64,000 bases of DNA from JABMMZ01 sp040386935. Lineage in GTDB: Bacteria > Bacteroidota > Bacteroidia > NS11-12g > UBA955. How positions within the stretch are numbered: the stretch's first letter is position 1; each line of letters starts with the position of its first letter. The notes beneath the pieces are model-generated. The model worked only from the letters and a program-made list of their open reading frames with translations, made no database searches and had not been told where the DNA came from. Both the position numbers and the translations under genes were made by a program. Positions 1 to 8,717 of the stretch are shown piece by piece. The stretch is taken from positions 1 to 64,000 of the forward strand of contig JAZKEQ010000034.1 of NCBI GenBank assembly GCA_040386935.1. The letters run 5' to 3'.

Positions 1-3000
1 TTGTATAAAGCGGTTGTCCGCATAAATCAAATCCTTTTACACGGTATTCCCAAGCATTCAGGTCGGTATTGATATTGCCATTGTTGAAAGTCAATTGTGT
101 GCCTGCAACAGTACCAACATTTACAAATGGAGCTGTTGTGCCGGCTTCTCTTCTTTCTATAAAAATAGAACTGTTATAACGCGGTGCATTTTTTAATTCC
201 CAGAAAACATCGATGCCATTATCACTTGCAGGTGGAGGATTAACCGTAATGTAATTGAGGTAAATGGAAGGATTGTCGTAGAAAACATTCAAACGCATGG
301 TGTCTCCCGGACATCCAAACTCAGAAATTTCAAGTACTTTAATGGTATTGAGTTGTTGACCATTCCAATTGATTGTTATTGTATTGGTATTAGATGGTGC
401 AACAGGAGTGCCGCCATTGACAAACCAGTAAAAATTGGAATTGGCAAAACCGCTTGTTTGATAAGGGTAATTGGTCAATTGAGGATAGCAGATAATACTA
501 TCACCTATAATTGGCGTTGTAGTTGGCTTAGGATGTATAATTAATACAGAATCAATCAGCGGGCCTGAGCAACCGAATTCTGATGTTTCAATAACGCTGA
601 TGGTAAAACTGCCGGCATTAAGGTAAGGATAGGTAATGGTATTGGTGCCTTGACCTGTTATACCCACTGTGTTGCCATTGATGGCCCACAGGTATTTTGA
701 ATTGGTGAATCCTTTAATGGTAAACTGGCCACTGCCGGTTAATTGACAAACCTCAAAATCGCCTTCTATCAATCGGGCAGTTGGGTAAGGTCTTAAGTTG
801 ATGATTCGCGTTGTAGGATTACTGATACATTGTCTGAAATTTACAGAATCGTAGCTGGTTTCATACATGGTTAAACTGCCTGTTCCTGCAGCGCCCCAAT
901 CAACGATAATAGAGTTGGTTAATTGTCCTGAAATAATGGTGCCTCCCGAAATACTCCAATGGTATTCGGAGTTTTTGGTGTAAATCACTTTATACACTTC
1001 ACCCTTGCTGAATTCACAAAGCGATGTATCACCCTGAATGGTCTCACCAATCAGGAAGTATGTTTTATTAACGGGCAGATAAACGGTATCACCCGGACAG
1101 CCCAGGCGATTAATTTCTATCACTTTCACCATGCCCTGACCTTCGTTGCCCCAGTCGACAATTGCTGTATTTTTATTTTGAGACACCAGAGTGCCCCCAT
1201 AAACAAACCATGCGTATGTGCTGCCTGCCGCAGGAGGATTAACAGAATAGTTGATACCTCTGGAGTTAGGACAAATGGTTTTGGTGCCAAGAATAGGAGA
1301 GGTCAATGGTTTTGATACAAATACATTCACAAAAGCGGTATCACTCGGACAGCCATTTTGATTGTATTGAACCATTTTAAGAACAGCATTTCCGGGTACT
1401 GCACTCCATGTTACATTAACAGCATTGCTGGTATTGGTGCCATTGATGGTGCCATTAGATACCCACCATCTATAGGTGTAACCTGATGTTGCGGTGATGC
1501 TGTAATTTTTATTTGTATTGGTGCAAATGGTATCAATTGGAGATAAAACAGGTTTGGCAGGTGCCGGAGCAAGCGACACAACAAATAATGTTGAGGGTCC
1601 TTTGCAACCGTTTTGTGAAACCGATTCAACCAATATACTGCCTGTGGTGGTGTTGCTGTTCCATGCGACAACCAGTTGATTGCCGGTTTGACTTACCAGA
1701 GTGCCATTATTCACGGTGACATTAAAAATAATCCCTGTTAATTCACCGGGTGTTGAAGCCGTGGGATTAAGGGTGTAAGTAATATTTTTTGCTCCTTGAC
1801 AGATACTGGTAGGTCCGGTGACAGTGGCCTTACCTGTGAAAGGGCGAACAACAAATGAAAAATTCGTTAACGATACTTTTGAAGGGCAACCATCATCAAC
1901 CGCCTGAACGGTCATTAGATACGGTTCAGTACGGGCCTGGTCGCACTGGGTTTGCCAGCAAAATTGCGATGTTACAGTGCCTTTGCCGGATGCAACACCA
2001 AATGTTGCTTTATTGCCGGTGAAGCCATTGGCTCCGGTAAGCATATCGCCTATACCTTTCATGGTAATGGTGTGATTATCCTTGTCTTTTGCAATAATAT
2101 CAAAACACAATCTTTCGCCTGCTACAATGGAAATATTTTTGACGGCATTGGTAATATAAGGCTTGTTATTGGGTGAGCAGTTCAATACGAGTATTTGTAA
2201 ATCCAGCCTCGTTCTACTTATTACTTCACCATTTCTGTATTCGAATAAATCAATAGCTGTGGCGTAATTGCCCACCTGTTTTGCCAAAAAAGTAGTGACC
2301 CCATTTTGGGAATTAATCAGAGAAATACCCGTATTGCCAAAGGGTTTTGCACCGCTATAGCCCGTAACATAATCACCCGGGTCAATATCTACAGGAGGGG
2401 AATAGAAATCAGTACAACCCGGAAAGTTATTTGCTAAACTAGCGCCAACCCATGGTGTAGCCAATTTGTAAACCAGTGAATCTCCATCAGCATCCACTGC
2501 GTAGTTGTTGATTTCAGTGGTATCGTTCACACACATAAAGGGCACCGGAACATCTGTGAAAAATGGAGAACTGTTAACGACACTTGTTGGCGGAATAACC
2601 GCTTCATAAGTCTGTCCCAAGTATGGATCGCCATCCGAATTATTTTTTAAATTGACTTGTGTGTTCCTGCAGCATACCTCGTATTTTACGTAGTAGCCGA
2701 AATTGCTATTCGGCAAATCAATAATTTTCCGATAGATACCTCTTTGCAAACAGGCGTTTGACACCTCAGGGCAATCAGTACGGCCTACGGGCAATACTTT
2801 GTCGAGAGAGGTGAGGGTAAAAAGAATTTTGCTGTAATTGCTGCCGTTTGATCTGTTAAAAATACAGACATCAATTTCTTTTGCAAGGTCTATGTTGTTA
2901 GGGTTTGAACAATCCCTGTAAGCTGTAATCGTAATAATATAGCGGGTTCCAAAGCTCCCTTTCCCAACATATTGGTAACTGATAAAACCACCTACCAGGT

Positions 3001-3070
3001 GAGTTGCGTTAGCTTTAGTTGTAAAGAGAACAAACAATGACAGTAAAAGGATGTAAACAATGCGCTTCAT
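1..3070 (-). CDS. giant secreted PKD-like repeat protein (N-terminal part)
   Basis: The minus-strand frame is open from an ATG at 3070 to the left edge, about 1023 codons, with no stop in the window. It starts with a signal peptide (MKRIVYILLLSLFVLFTTK, cleavage near NATH). An N-terminal region of about 350 residues with several cysteines follows (ITAYRDCSNPN, VKYEVCCRNTQ). After that come repeated modules of roughly 85 residues, each with a pattern like YxWxVxGGTI..N.I.VDWG..G.G.L.V.E.S..GCPGDT. These resemble the PKD-like modules of Bacteroidota proteins exported by the type 9 system, many of which end in a gliding-motility C-terminal domain; that end lies outside the window. I infer a cell-surface or secreted adhesin role. 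It is divergent from the glycosyltransferase at 3207. Confidence 0.8.
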   Translation of the reverse strand, partial: MKRIVYILLLSLFVLFTTKANATHLVGGFISYQYVGKGSFGTRYIITITAYRDCSNPNNIDLAKEIDVCIFNRSNGSNYSKILFTLTSLDKVLPVGRTDCPEVSNACLQRGIYRKIIDLPNSNFGYYVKYEVCCRNTQVNLKNNSDGDPYLGQTYEAVIPPTSVVNSSPFFTDVPVPFMCVNDTTEINNYAVDADGDSLVYKLATPWVGASLANNFPGCTDFYSPPVDIDPGDYVTGYSGAKPFGNTGISLINSQNGVTTFLAKQVGNYATAIDLFEYRNGEVISRTRLDLQILVLNCSPNNKPYITNAVKNISIVAGERLCFDIIAKDKDNHTITMKGIGDMLTGANGFTGNKATFGVASGKGTVTSQFCWQTQCDQARTEPYLMTVQAVDDGCPSKVSLTNFSFVVRPFTGKATVTGPTSICQGAKNITYTLNPTASTPGELTGIIFNVTVNNGTLVSQTGNQLVVAWNSNTTTGSILVESVSQNGCKGPSTLFVVSLAPAPAKPVLSPIDTICTNTNKNYSITATSGYTYRWWVSNGTINGTNTSNAVNVTWSAVPGNAVLKMVQYNQNGCPSDTAFVNVFVSKPLTSPILGTKTICPNSRGINYSVNPPAAGSTYAWFVYGGTLVSQNKNTAIVDWGNEGQGMVKVIEINRLGCPGDTVYLPVNKTYFLIGETIQGDTSLCEFSKGEVYKVIYTKNSEYHWSISGGTIISGQLTNSIIVDWGAAGTGSLTMYETSYDSVNFRQCISNPTTRIINLRPYPTARLIEGDFEVCQLTGSGQFTIKGFTNSKYLWAINGNTVGITGQGTNTITYPYLNAGSFTISVIETSEFGCSGPLIDSVLIIHPKPTTTPIIGDSIICYPQLTNYPYQTSGFANSNFYWFVNGGTPVAPSNTNTITINWNGQQLNTIKVLEISEFGCPGDTMRLNVFYDNPSIYLNYITVNPPPASDNGIDVFWELKNAPRYNSSIFIERREAGTTAPFVNVGTVAGTQLTFNNGNINTDLNAWEYRVKGFDLCGQPLYT

Positions 3071-3206
3071 GAAACTTAATATCAAAAATAATTAAAAATC
3101 TTTAGTTTTTTATAGATTTTCTATAAAAAGACAATTTATTTACAGCAAAAGTTGTACAATATTTTTTATTGCATCCAAAAACTTTTTAATTTGCATAGCT
3201 ACTAGC

Positions 3207-4344
3207 ATGAATTTTTATAAATCCGACTGTCTGTTTTTAAAAGGCGATATCCCCTGTAATCCCCACAAACAATATGGATATCACTGTGGTGATTGTCCGG
3301 CTTACACCCCTGTTTCAAAAAGAATTTTAATTATTAAACTCGGAGCCATTGGGGATGTTATTCGAACTACCCCCCTGGTAAGTCGGTATAAAACCCTGTA
3401 TCCTAACTGTAAAATTACCTGGGTCACCATGACACCGGCAATTTTACCAAAAGGACAGATTGATGAAATTTTAAAATTTGATTATGCATCGGCTTTGTAC
3501 CTGCAACACGCTGAGTACGACATTGCCATTAACCTCGATAAAGAAAAAGAAGCTTCAGCCCTGTTGCTCACAGTGAAGGCGACTGAAAAATATGGCTATG
3601 TGTTGAAAGACAATATCTCTCAACCTGTCAATGCTTTAGCGAATCATAAGTACCATACAGGTTTGTTTGACGATGTGAGCAAAGCAAATACCTTGAACTA
3701 CTGTCAGGAGATATTTCAAATGTGCAATATGGCCTACGAAGGTGAGCCGTATTTGCTCGACAACCATGCCGATAAAAATTTCCAATGGCCACAAATTGAT
3801 AAAACAAAAACTGTCATAGGATTGAATACCGGTTGTGGCGACCGCTGGACAACGCGGCTTTGGCCCATTGCGTATTTTGCCGAACTGGCAAAAAAACTGA
3901 TGGCAGACGGACATGAAGTACTGTTATTGGGTGGCGAACAGGAAGACGCCCGCAACAAGGAGATTCAACAATTGTCAGGTGCTAAATACCTGGGCTTTTT
4001 CTCTTTGCCGCAATTCATCAACCTGATTGATCAATGTCATTTAATCGTAACACAAGTCACCATGGGGATGCACCTTACACTTGGGTTGCAGAAGAAAATC
4101 GTATTGATGAACAATATTTTCAACCCTAACGAATTTGATTTGTTCGGCAACGGAGAGATTGTCGGTCCTGACAAGGCCTGCCAGTGTTTTTATCGAACGA
4201 TGGGCCACCATAAATCATGCGATCACCTACCNNNNNNNNNNCCAGTGTTTTTATCGCGGGCAATGCGTTACCGGTATAAGTTGTATGGCAGATTTGCCTG
4301 CAGATAAGGTGTATCAAGCGGTACAGCGCACCTTGCAGATTTAA
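3207..4344 (+). CDS. glycosyltransferase family 9 (heptosyltransferase-like), interrupted by an assembly gap
   Basis: The N-terminus has the GT9 signature (RILIIKLGAIGDVIRTTPL) and a cysteine-rich lead (CNPHKQYGYHCGDCPAY). The C-terminal sugar-nucleotide domain is clear (VIGLNTGCGDRWTTRLWP; EVLLLGGEQEDARN). GT9 enzymes add heptose or other sugars to lipopolysaccharide core or related glycans in the cytoplasm. A run of ten N at 4232-4241 breaks the frame. Before it the protein reads CQCFYRTMGHHKSCDHLP. After it, one frame over, it reads QCFYRGQCVTGISCMADLP and continues to a TAA at 4342-4344. Both sides match the same part of the family (CxCFYR...SC...LP), so the join is either a mis-sized gap or two paralogues fused by scaffolding. 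Treat the C-terminus as unreliable. Confidence 0.75.
4232..4241. other. assembly gap (10 N)
   Basis: Ten N bases inside the GT9 gene. The 15-base word CCAGTGTTTTTATCG occurs both about 50 bases before the gap and directly after it, and the frame shifts by one across it. The N count is therefore likely a placeholder rather than a measured distance. Confidence 0.95.
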
Positions 4345-4368
4345 TGTAAGTATCACCCTAACTTGTTG

Positions 4369-4376
4369 TAAGTTTG
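4369..4376 (+). promoter_or_regulatory. Bacteroidota -7 element (TAAGTTTG)
   Basis: TAAGTTTG matches the Bacteroidota TAnnTTTG element and lies 33 bases before the ATG at 4410, between the GT9 stop and the IPExxxVDY gene. I see no clear TTG at -33. If it is active, transcription would begin around 4382, which rules out the in-frame TTG at 4374 as start. Confidence 0.4.
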
Positions 4377-4409
4377 CGGTGCATTTTAAATAAGAGTCAT
4401 GTTTACGCT

Positions 4410-4835
4410 ATGGATTTAAAGATTGCAGGGATAAAAGCGAACTTGCAAGCCTATCAGGTAGCCTGGCAGGTGAATGCCTTATTTGACATGCAATTGGGTA
4501 TGAATATTGATTGGCAAATAGAAGTGAAGGACAAAGGCATCAGCGATCACTTACATTTTTTTCAGGCATTTGAAGATGTGGAACTGAATTGGCACCTGGT
4601 TCAAAACAGGGGCACGGCAGGATCATTGTTCAACAGTAAACCACCTTTCGATTATTTCCTGATTTGCACCGGTGATGACATGTATGGCTATTTTGAACGT
4701 GCAATGGAAGCCATAAAAACAAGCAACAGAATTGACGGCATTTATCAATTTCAGTTTTCAATGATAAAAGCGAGTCAACATTTTTACAATAATTTACAAA
4801 AAAGCAAACAATTTTCAGAATTTCTCCATGTATAA
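4410..4835 (+). CDS. IPExxxVDY family protein
   Basis: A 141-residue protein with no catalytic motifs that I recognise. It has the layout of the Bacteroidota IPExxxVDY family: an N-terminal stretch (KIAGIKANLQAYQVAWQVN), then a diverged signature (SKPPFDYFLICTGD), here with PPFDYFL in place of IPE..VDYFL. Family members usually sit directly before pyruvate kinase, as here: this stop overlaps the pyk start by 8 bases. A TTG at 4374 would add 12 residues, but it falls inside a probable promoter element, so I prefer ATG 4410. Function unknown; translational coupling to pyk suggests a link to glycolysis or its regulation. Confidence 0.7.
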   Translation: MDLKIAGIKANLQAYQVAWQVNALFDMQLGMNIDWQIEVKDKGISDHLHFFQAFEDVELNWHLVQNRGTAGSLFNSKPPFDYFLICTGDDMYGYFERAMEAIKTSNRIDGIYQFQFSMIKASQHFYNNLQKSKQFSEFLHV

Positions 4836-6261
4836 GTCTCATTTCAACAAAACAAAAATAATTGCAACCATAGGCCCGGCCACTGCTTCAAAAGAAAAAA
4901 TCAAACAAATCATATTTGCCGGAGTAGATGTTTGTCGTCTCAATTTTTCTCATGGCAATTACGATGACCATTTAGCGGTACTCAATAATATCCGTCAGGT
5001 AAACGAAGAATTGAATTCTGACGTTTGCATCCTACAGGATTTGCAAGGACCCAAATTGCGTGTGGGTATCGTGGAAAATGACGGGGTAATGCTTGAAGAA
5101 GGCAAACAAATCATTTTAACATCAGATGAAATTATCGGCACCAGCGAACGTGTGGGTATTCGCTACATCAATTTAACAAGAGATGTAAAACCGGGTGAAA
5201 TGATATTGCTGGATGACGGTAAACTGGCATTGCGCATCGACAGAGTAGTGAACGAAACTGATGTAAAAGCAACTGTGATAGAAGGCGGTATTTTGAAATC
5301 AAAAAAAGGATTTAATCTACCTCATACCGATGTGTCGTTCCCGAGTTTAACACCAAAAGATATTGAAGATCTGGAATTTGGATTGAAGCACGATGTGGAA
5401 TGGATAGGCTTGTCGTTTGTGCGCAAGGCAGATGATATCATTGACTTAAAAAAACGCATTGCAGCAGCCGGCAAACACGCCTTGGTAGTGGCAAAAATAG
5501 AAAAACCGGAAGCAGTTAAAAATATCGATTCCATTATTGCAGTAGCCGATGGCATTATGATAGCCCGTGGAGATTTAGGTGTTGAAATGCCTTTGCAGGA
5601 TTTACCTTTGATACAAAAAAATGTCATTGAAAAATGTTTGATGGCAGGTAAGCCAGTGATAGTTGCTACCCAAATGATGGAAAGCATGATTACCAATGCT
5701 ACGCCAACACGTGCCGAAGTGACCGATGTGGCCAATGCGGTAATTGATGGTGCTGATGCGGTAATGTTAAGTGCCGAAACCAGCGTGGGCAGCTATCCTG
5801 TAAAAGTGGTAGAAACCATGGAGAAAATTATTCGCGATGTAGAAAAAGACCGCAGGGTGTATTTCAAAGGTGTGCGACCAACATCAGAAAGCGATACCTT
5901 TATATCTGATGAAATATGTTTTACAGCAGTGCGTATGAGCGATCACCTGAAAGCAAAAGCGATAGTAGGGATGACACGTTCAGGTTATTCAGCAATCGAA
6001 ATTTCATCTTTCCGCCCAAGAGCAGATATTTATATTTTTACAAGTAATAAACCCTTGTTAAAAGTGCTGAACCTTGTATGGGGAATCAGAGGATTTTATT
6101 ACAATAAATTTGAAAGTACCGATCAAACTTTCAGCGATGTGATAGAAAAATTAAAAGCCGAAAACCTTGTGAATGTTGGCGACCGCGTAATTCATACTGC
6201 CAGTATGCCGATTAAACAAAAGTCGATGGCCAACAGTATTAAAATAAGTGTGGTCGATTAA
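4828..6261 (+). CDS. pyk: pyruvate kinase
   Basis: Converts phosphoenolpyruvate and ADP to pyruvate and ATP, the last step of glycolysis, in the cytoplasm. At 477 residues it is the usual length. Visible motifs are the N-terminal KIIATIGPATASKEKI with RLNFSHG, the catalytic lysine motif VVAKIEKPEAVKNID, the Mg-binding IARGDLGVEMPL, and VATQMMESM, followed by the conserved TRAEVTDVANAVIDGADAV. The C-terminal domain is complete and ends SIKISVVD. The start overlaps the stop of the IPExxxVDY gene by 8 bases, so the two are probably translated together from the promoter near 4369. Confidence 0.97.
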   Translation: MYKSHFNKTKIIATIGPATASKEKIKQIIFAGVDVCRLNFSHGNYDDHLAVLNNIRQVNEELNSDVCILQDLQGPKLRVGIVENDGVMLEEGKQIILTSDEIIGTSERVGIRYINLTRDVKPGEMILLDDGKLALRIDRVVNETDVKATVIEGGILKSKKGFNLPHTDVSFPSLTPKDIEDLEFGLKHDVEWIGLSFVRKADDIIDLKKRIAAAGKHALVVAKIEKPEAVKNIDSIIAVADGIMIARGDLGVEMPLQDLPLIQKNVIEKCLMAGKPVIVATQMMESMITNATPTRAEVTDVANAVIDGADAVMLSAETSVGSYPVKVVETMEKIIRDVEKDRRVYFKGVRPTSESDTFISDEICFTAVRMSDHLKAKAIVGMTRSGYSAIEISSFRPRADIYIFTSNKPLLKVLNLVWGIRGFYYNKFESTDQTFSDVIEKLKAENLVNVGDRVIHTASMPIKQKSMANSIKISVVD

Positions 6262-6275
6262 GCGTTATAGTTGAA

Positions 6276-7040
6276 ATGATGCGTTGGTTTGCTATAAGTT
6301 TTTGTTTTTGGGCAGTGGCAACACTGGCACAACCGCAGGTATTGACCGAACAGCAACTGGGCAATCAAAGGGTGTGGAATGCCCGCATCAGCAGCGATGA
6401 AAATTTAAAGAAAGCCTTTCAAAAAGCGAATTTACAATACCCACCCAAGTTTGTTTACTGGCGTGCTTTTAAACGCGAGCAACAGTTGGAATTGTGGGCC
6501 GCAGATAGCAGCCATCACCGCTATACACTGGTAAAAACGTATTACATTGTGCGCATGTCGGGTATGCTGGGGCCTAAGCGTTTCGAGGGAGATATGCAGG
6601 TGCCTGAAGGGTACTATCACATCAGTCAGTACAATCCCTACAGTAATTTTTATTTGTCTTTTAAAGTATCATACCCCAATAAAAGCGATAGTATTTTAGG
6701 CATCAAAGGCAATTATGGCGGTCAGATATTTGTGCATGGCGACAGTTTAACAATAGGCTGTATGCCCATGAGCAATGATATCATCAAAGAAATATACTGG
6801 TGCAATATTCAGGCCCAGGGCAACCGCGACACCAATTATCATATTCCCATTCACATTTATCCCTGCAGAATGAATGCCACTAACTGGGCGTTTTTAAAAT
6901 CCTATTACAAGTTCGACCCAAGCCGCATTGTGTTTTGGCAAAACCTGCAAGACGGCTACAATTATTTTGAGCTGATGCGTTTGCCTCCTGCTATGCGTGT
7001 AGATGACAAGGGAAGGTATGTTGTGAAATACAAACGGTAA
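6276..7040 (+). CDS. L,D-transpeptidase family protein (YkuD/YafK-like), exported
   Basis: A 254-residue protein with an N-terminal signal peptide (MRWFAISFCFWAVATLAQ). The catalytic region reads GQIFVHGDSLTIGCMPMSN, the HG...GC pattern of the YkuD fold with the active-site cysteine in GCMPM. The upstream block (MQVPEGYYHISQYNP) matches the YafK branch. Such enzymes form or cut 3-3 or lipoprotein links in peptidoglycan in the periplasm. It starts 14 bases after pyk and may be cotranscribed, though the roles are unrelated. ATG 6276 is followed by a second ATG at 6279; either could be used. Confidence 0.85.
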   Translation: MMRWFAISFCFWAVATLAQPQVLTEQQLGNQRVWNARISSDENLKKAFQKANLQYPPKFVYWRAFKREQQLELWAADSSHHRYTLVKTYYIVRMSGMLGPKRFEGDMQVPEGYYHISQYNPYSNFYLSFKVSYPNKSDSILGIKGNYGGQIFVHGDSLTIGCMPMSNDIIKEIYWCNIQAQGNRDTNYHIPIHIYPCRMNATNWAFLKSYYKFDPSRIVFWQNLQDGYNYFELMRLPPAMRVDDKGRYVVKYKR

Positions 7041-7044
7041 AATC

Positions 7045-7743
7045 TCACACCTTCAAACTCCCAATTCCCCCATCCATTCCTATTATTTGTCCTGTCATGA
7101 ATGATGATTGGTCGTTGATTAAGAATGCGGTTAAGGCAGCAATATCTTGAGGCGCGCCAATTGTATTTAAAGGATGGCGCTTGGCTGAAGCGTCTCTCTT
7201 TTCAGGTGTATTCAGTAAATTATTAGCCAAAGGTGTATCTGTTAATGAAGGTGCAATGGCATTTACACGGATGTTGTTAGTGGCCAGTTCGGCTGCCAGA
7301 CTTTTTGTCAATCCTTCGATACCTGCTTTACTAACTGCTATGCTTGCATGGAATGGCATGCCCACTTTAACAGCAACAGTGCTGAACAAAACAACAGAAG
7401 CACCATTGGCTTTTTTTAAATTGGGCAATACTTTTTGAATCACCTTTACAGCACCTAATACATTCTGATGAAAATCAGCCAGAAAATCTTCTTCCTTTAA
7501 TCGGTTAAAAGGTTTAAGGTTGATGGAGCCGGGGCAGTACACCAAGCCGTGCAATATTTCGGGTAAGTCATTCAATTGATCAAGTGAATCGGTGGTGACA
7601 TCGGCTTGAAAAAAAGTCGTGTTTAATAGTTCTAATTCGGGTGTTAAATTTCTTGAAACAGTGAAAACATTGTGACTGAGTAAGGCCTCTGTGGTTTTTA
7701 ATCCAATCCCTTTTCCTGCACCTATGATGAGAATATTTTTCAT
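7045..7743 (-). CDS. SDR family oxidoreductase (atypical, no catalytic Tyr)
   Basis: A 232-residue classical-length short-chain dehydrogenase. The Rossmann glycine motif is at the N-terminus (ILIIGAGKGIGLKT). The NNIRVNAIAPSLTDTPLA and MTGQIIGMDGG blocks are typical. The usual YxxxK is instead HASIAVSK: the Lys is kept but Ile stands where the catalytic Tyr should be. A known SDR branch with HAS/T..AAKG and the same TDTPLA tail also lacks this Tyr, so this is likely family character rather than an error. I chose ATG 7743 because the longer frame adds a non-SDR leader that overlaps the tspO end. It follows tspO by 8 bases, a likely two-gene operon, and converges on the L,D-transpeptidase. Substrate unknown. 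Confidence 0.8.
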   Translation of the reverse strand: MKNILIIGAGKGIGLKTTEALLSHNVFTVSRNLTPELELLNTTFFQADVTTDSLDQLNDLPEILHGLVYCPGSINLKPFNRLKEEDFLADFHQNVLGAVKVIQKVLPNLKKANGASVVLFSTVAVKVGMPFHASIAVSKAGIEGLTKSLAAELATNNIRVNAIAPSLTDTPLANNLLNTPEKRDASAKRHPLNTIGAPQDIAALTAFLINDQSSFMTGQIIGMDGGIGSLKV

Positions 7744-7751
7744 TAATGTGT

Positions 7752-8219
7752 CTAATTCAAGTAAACGATGGTGGCATTTAAAACAGTGGCAAAACTCACC
7801 CACAATAAATAGGGCAGCAGCAAGTAAGCACTTGTTTTATTAATGTTATAAAACTGAAGTATGGTGAGTAATATCATGCACCACATCACCATTATTTCTA
7901 TCAGGGCAATGCCCGGACTTTGCCATTTGAAGAATATAAATGACCACAATAAATTCAATGCCAATTGAGCTGCAAAGAAAATATAGGCCATGCTTTTATC
8001 AGTCATTTTTTGATGCCAAACCAGTGCCAGTGAAATGCCCATGAGACAATACAAGAGCGACCACACAGGTCCGAAGATGCCGTTGGGTGGATTCCATGCC
8101 GGTTTTTGAATGGTGGCGTACCAACCGCGAATAGCCTCTGCCGTACTAATGCCGCTCAGGAATCCAAGTGTAAGGCATATAATAATGCAGATGGTGATTT
8201 TAAGGCCTAGTGATTGCAT
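7752..8219 (-). CDS. tspO: TspO/MBR family membrane protein
   Basis: A 155-residue, five-helix membrane protein rich in tryptophan. Family hallmarks include GWYATIQKPAWNPPNGIFGP (the WxxxxKPxxxPP region), PVWSLLYCLMGISLALVW, and LALNLLWSFIFF near helix 3. TspO proteins bind porphyrins and sterol-like ligands in the membrane and have been linked to stress and tetrapyrrole handling in bacteria. It is the first gene of a probable pair with the SDR gene. Confidence 0.93.
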   Translation of the reverse strand: MQSLGLKITICIIICLTLGFLSGISTAEAIRGWYATIQKPAWNPPNGIFGPVWSLLYCLMGISLALVWHQKMTDKSMAYIFFAAQLALNLLWSFIFFKWQSPGIALIEIMVMWCMILLTILQFYNINKTSAYLLLPYLLWVSFATVLNATIVYLN

Positions 8220-8306
8220 GGATAGTCAGTTACCAAACAACAGCAGTTGATCTTAAAAAGTTTTAATGGAAAAGACTAGGGGCTTACTTTGAAGCTGTTA
8301 GTCTAT

Positions 8307-8612
8307 TTACCCTCCTACATATTCCATCGCAGCCTTAGCGAACACCGGCCATTTATCTACATAGTGAGCTGATACCTGCACCCATTCCTTCATTGGTCTT
8401 TTTTTGCCGGATGGGTCGAAGAGTTGAGAGCCGTCTAAACTCAATGCATCGCTATGTGCATCACCCGTCAGTTTGAAAACCATTTCGTTGTCAAAGAAAC
8501 TCATAAAGGCCTTGCCGTTAATTTTAAAACAAGGTTTGCCGAACATCTGACTTTCTTCAGCGCCTTTCAGTGCCCTGCCTATTTCAATGTATCGTGTGTG
8601 TTCAGTGGTCAT
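8307..8612 (-). CDS. small TfoX-N-like domain protein
   Basis: A 101-residue cytoplasmic protein. The middle (MFGKPCFKINGKAFMSFF, then EMVFKLTG) and the end (LFDPSGKKRPMKEWVQV) resemble small stand-alone TfoX N-terminal-type proteins. The resemblance is from memory of the family, not a search. I chose the ATG at 8612; a longer frame from 8669 adds a hydrophobic leader that overlaps the upstream region of the divergent glycosyltransferase. Function unknown. Stand-alone members are not known to control competence as the full Sxy/TfoX does. Confidence 0.65.
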   Translation of the reverse strand: MTTEHTRYIEIGRALKGAEESQMFGKPCFKINGKAFMSFFDNEMVFKLTGDAHSDALSLDGSQLFDPSGKKRPMKEWVQVSAHYVDKWPVFAKAAMEYVGG

Positions 8613-8717
8613 GTAAATGGTTATTGTCAGTGTATTTCCAAAAGTATTGCTTCCCTGTATCAATCCCAAATAATTTTAATTAACAGCGCTAAATTCAGTA
8701 TTATTGTCAAACCAATT

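Noticed and set aside
1411..1719. Short frames within the PKD-like gene on both strands
   Set aside because: They lie in other frames of one continuous open minus-strand frame with clear protein repeats.
4126..4356. 76-residue minus-strand frame across the N gap
   Set aside because: Contains N-coded residues and is antisense to the GT9 end.
8454..8717. Upstream extension of the GT39-like gene
   Set aside because: It is antisense to the TfoX-like gene and lacks membrane-protein character; a start at 8718 or 8751 fits the first membrane helix.
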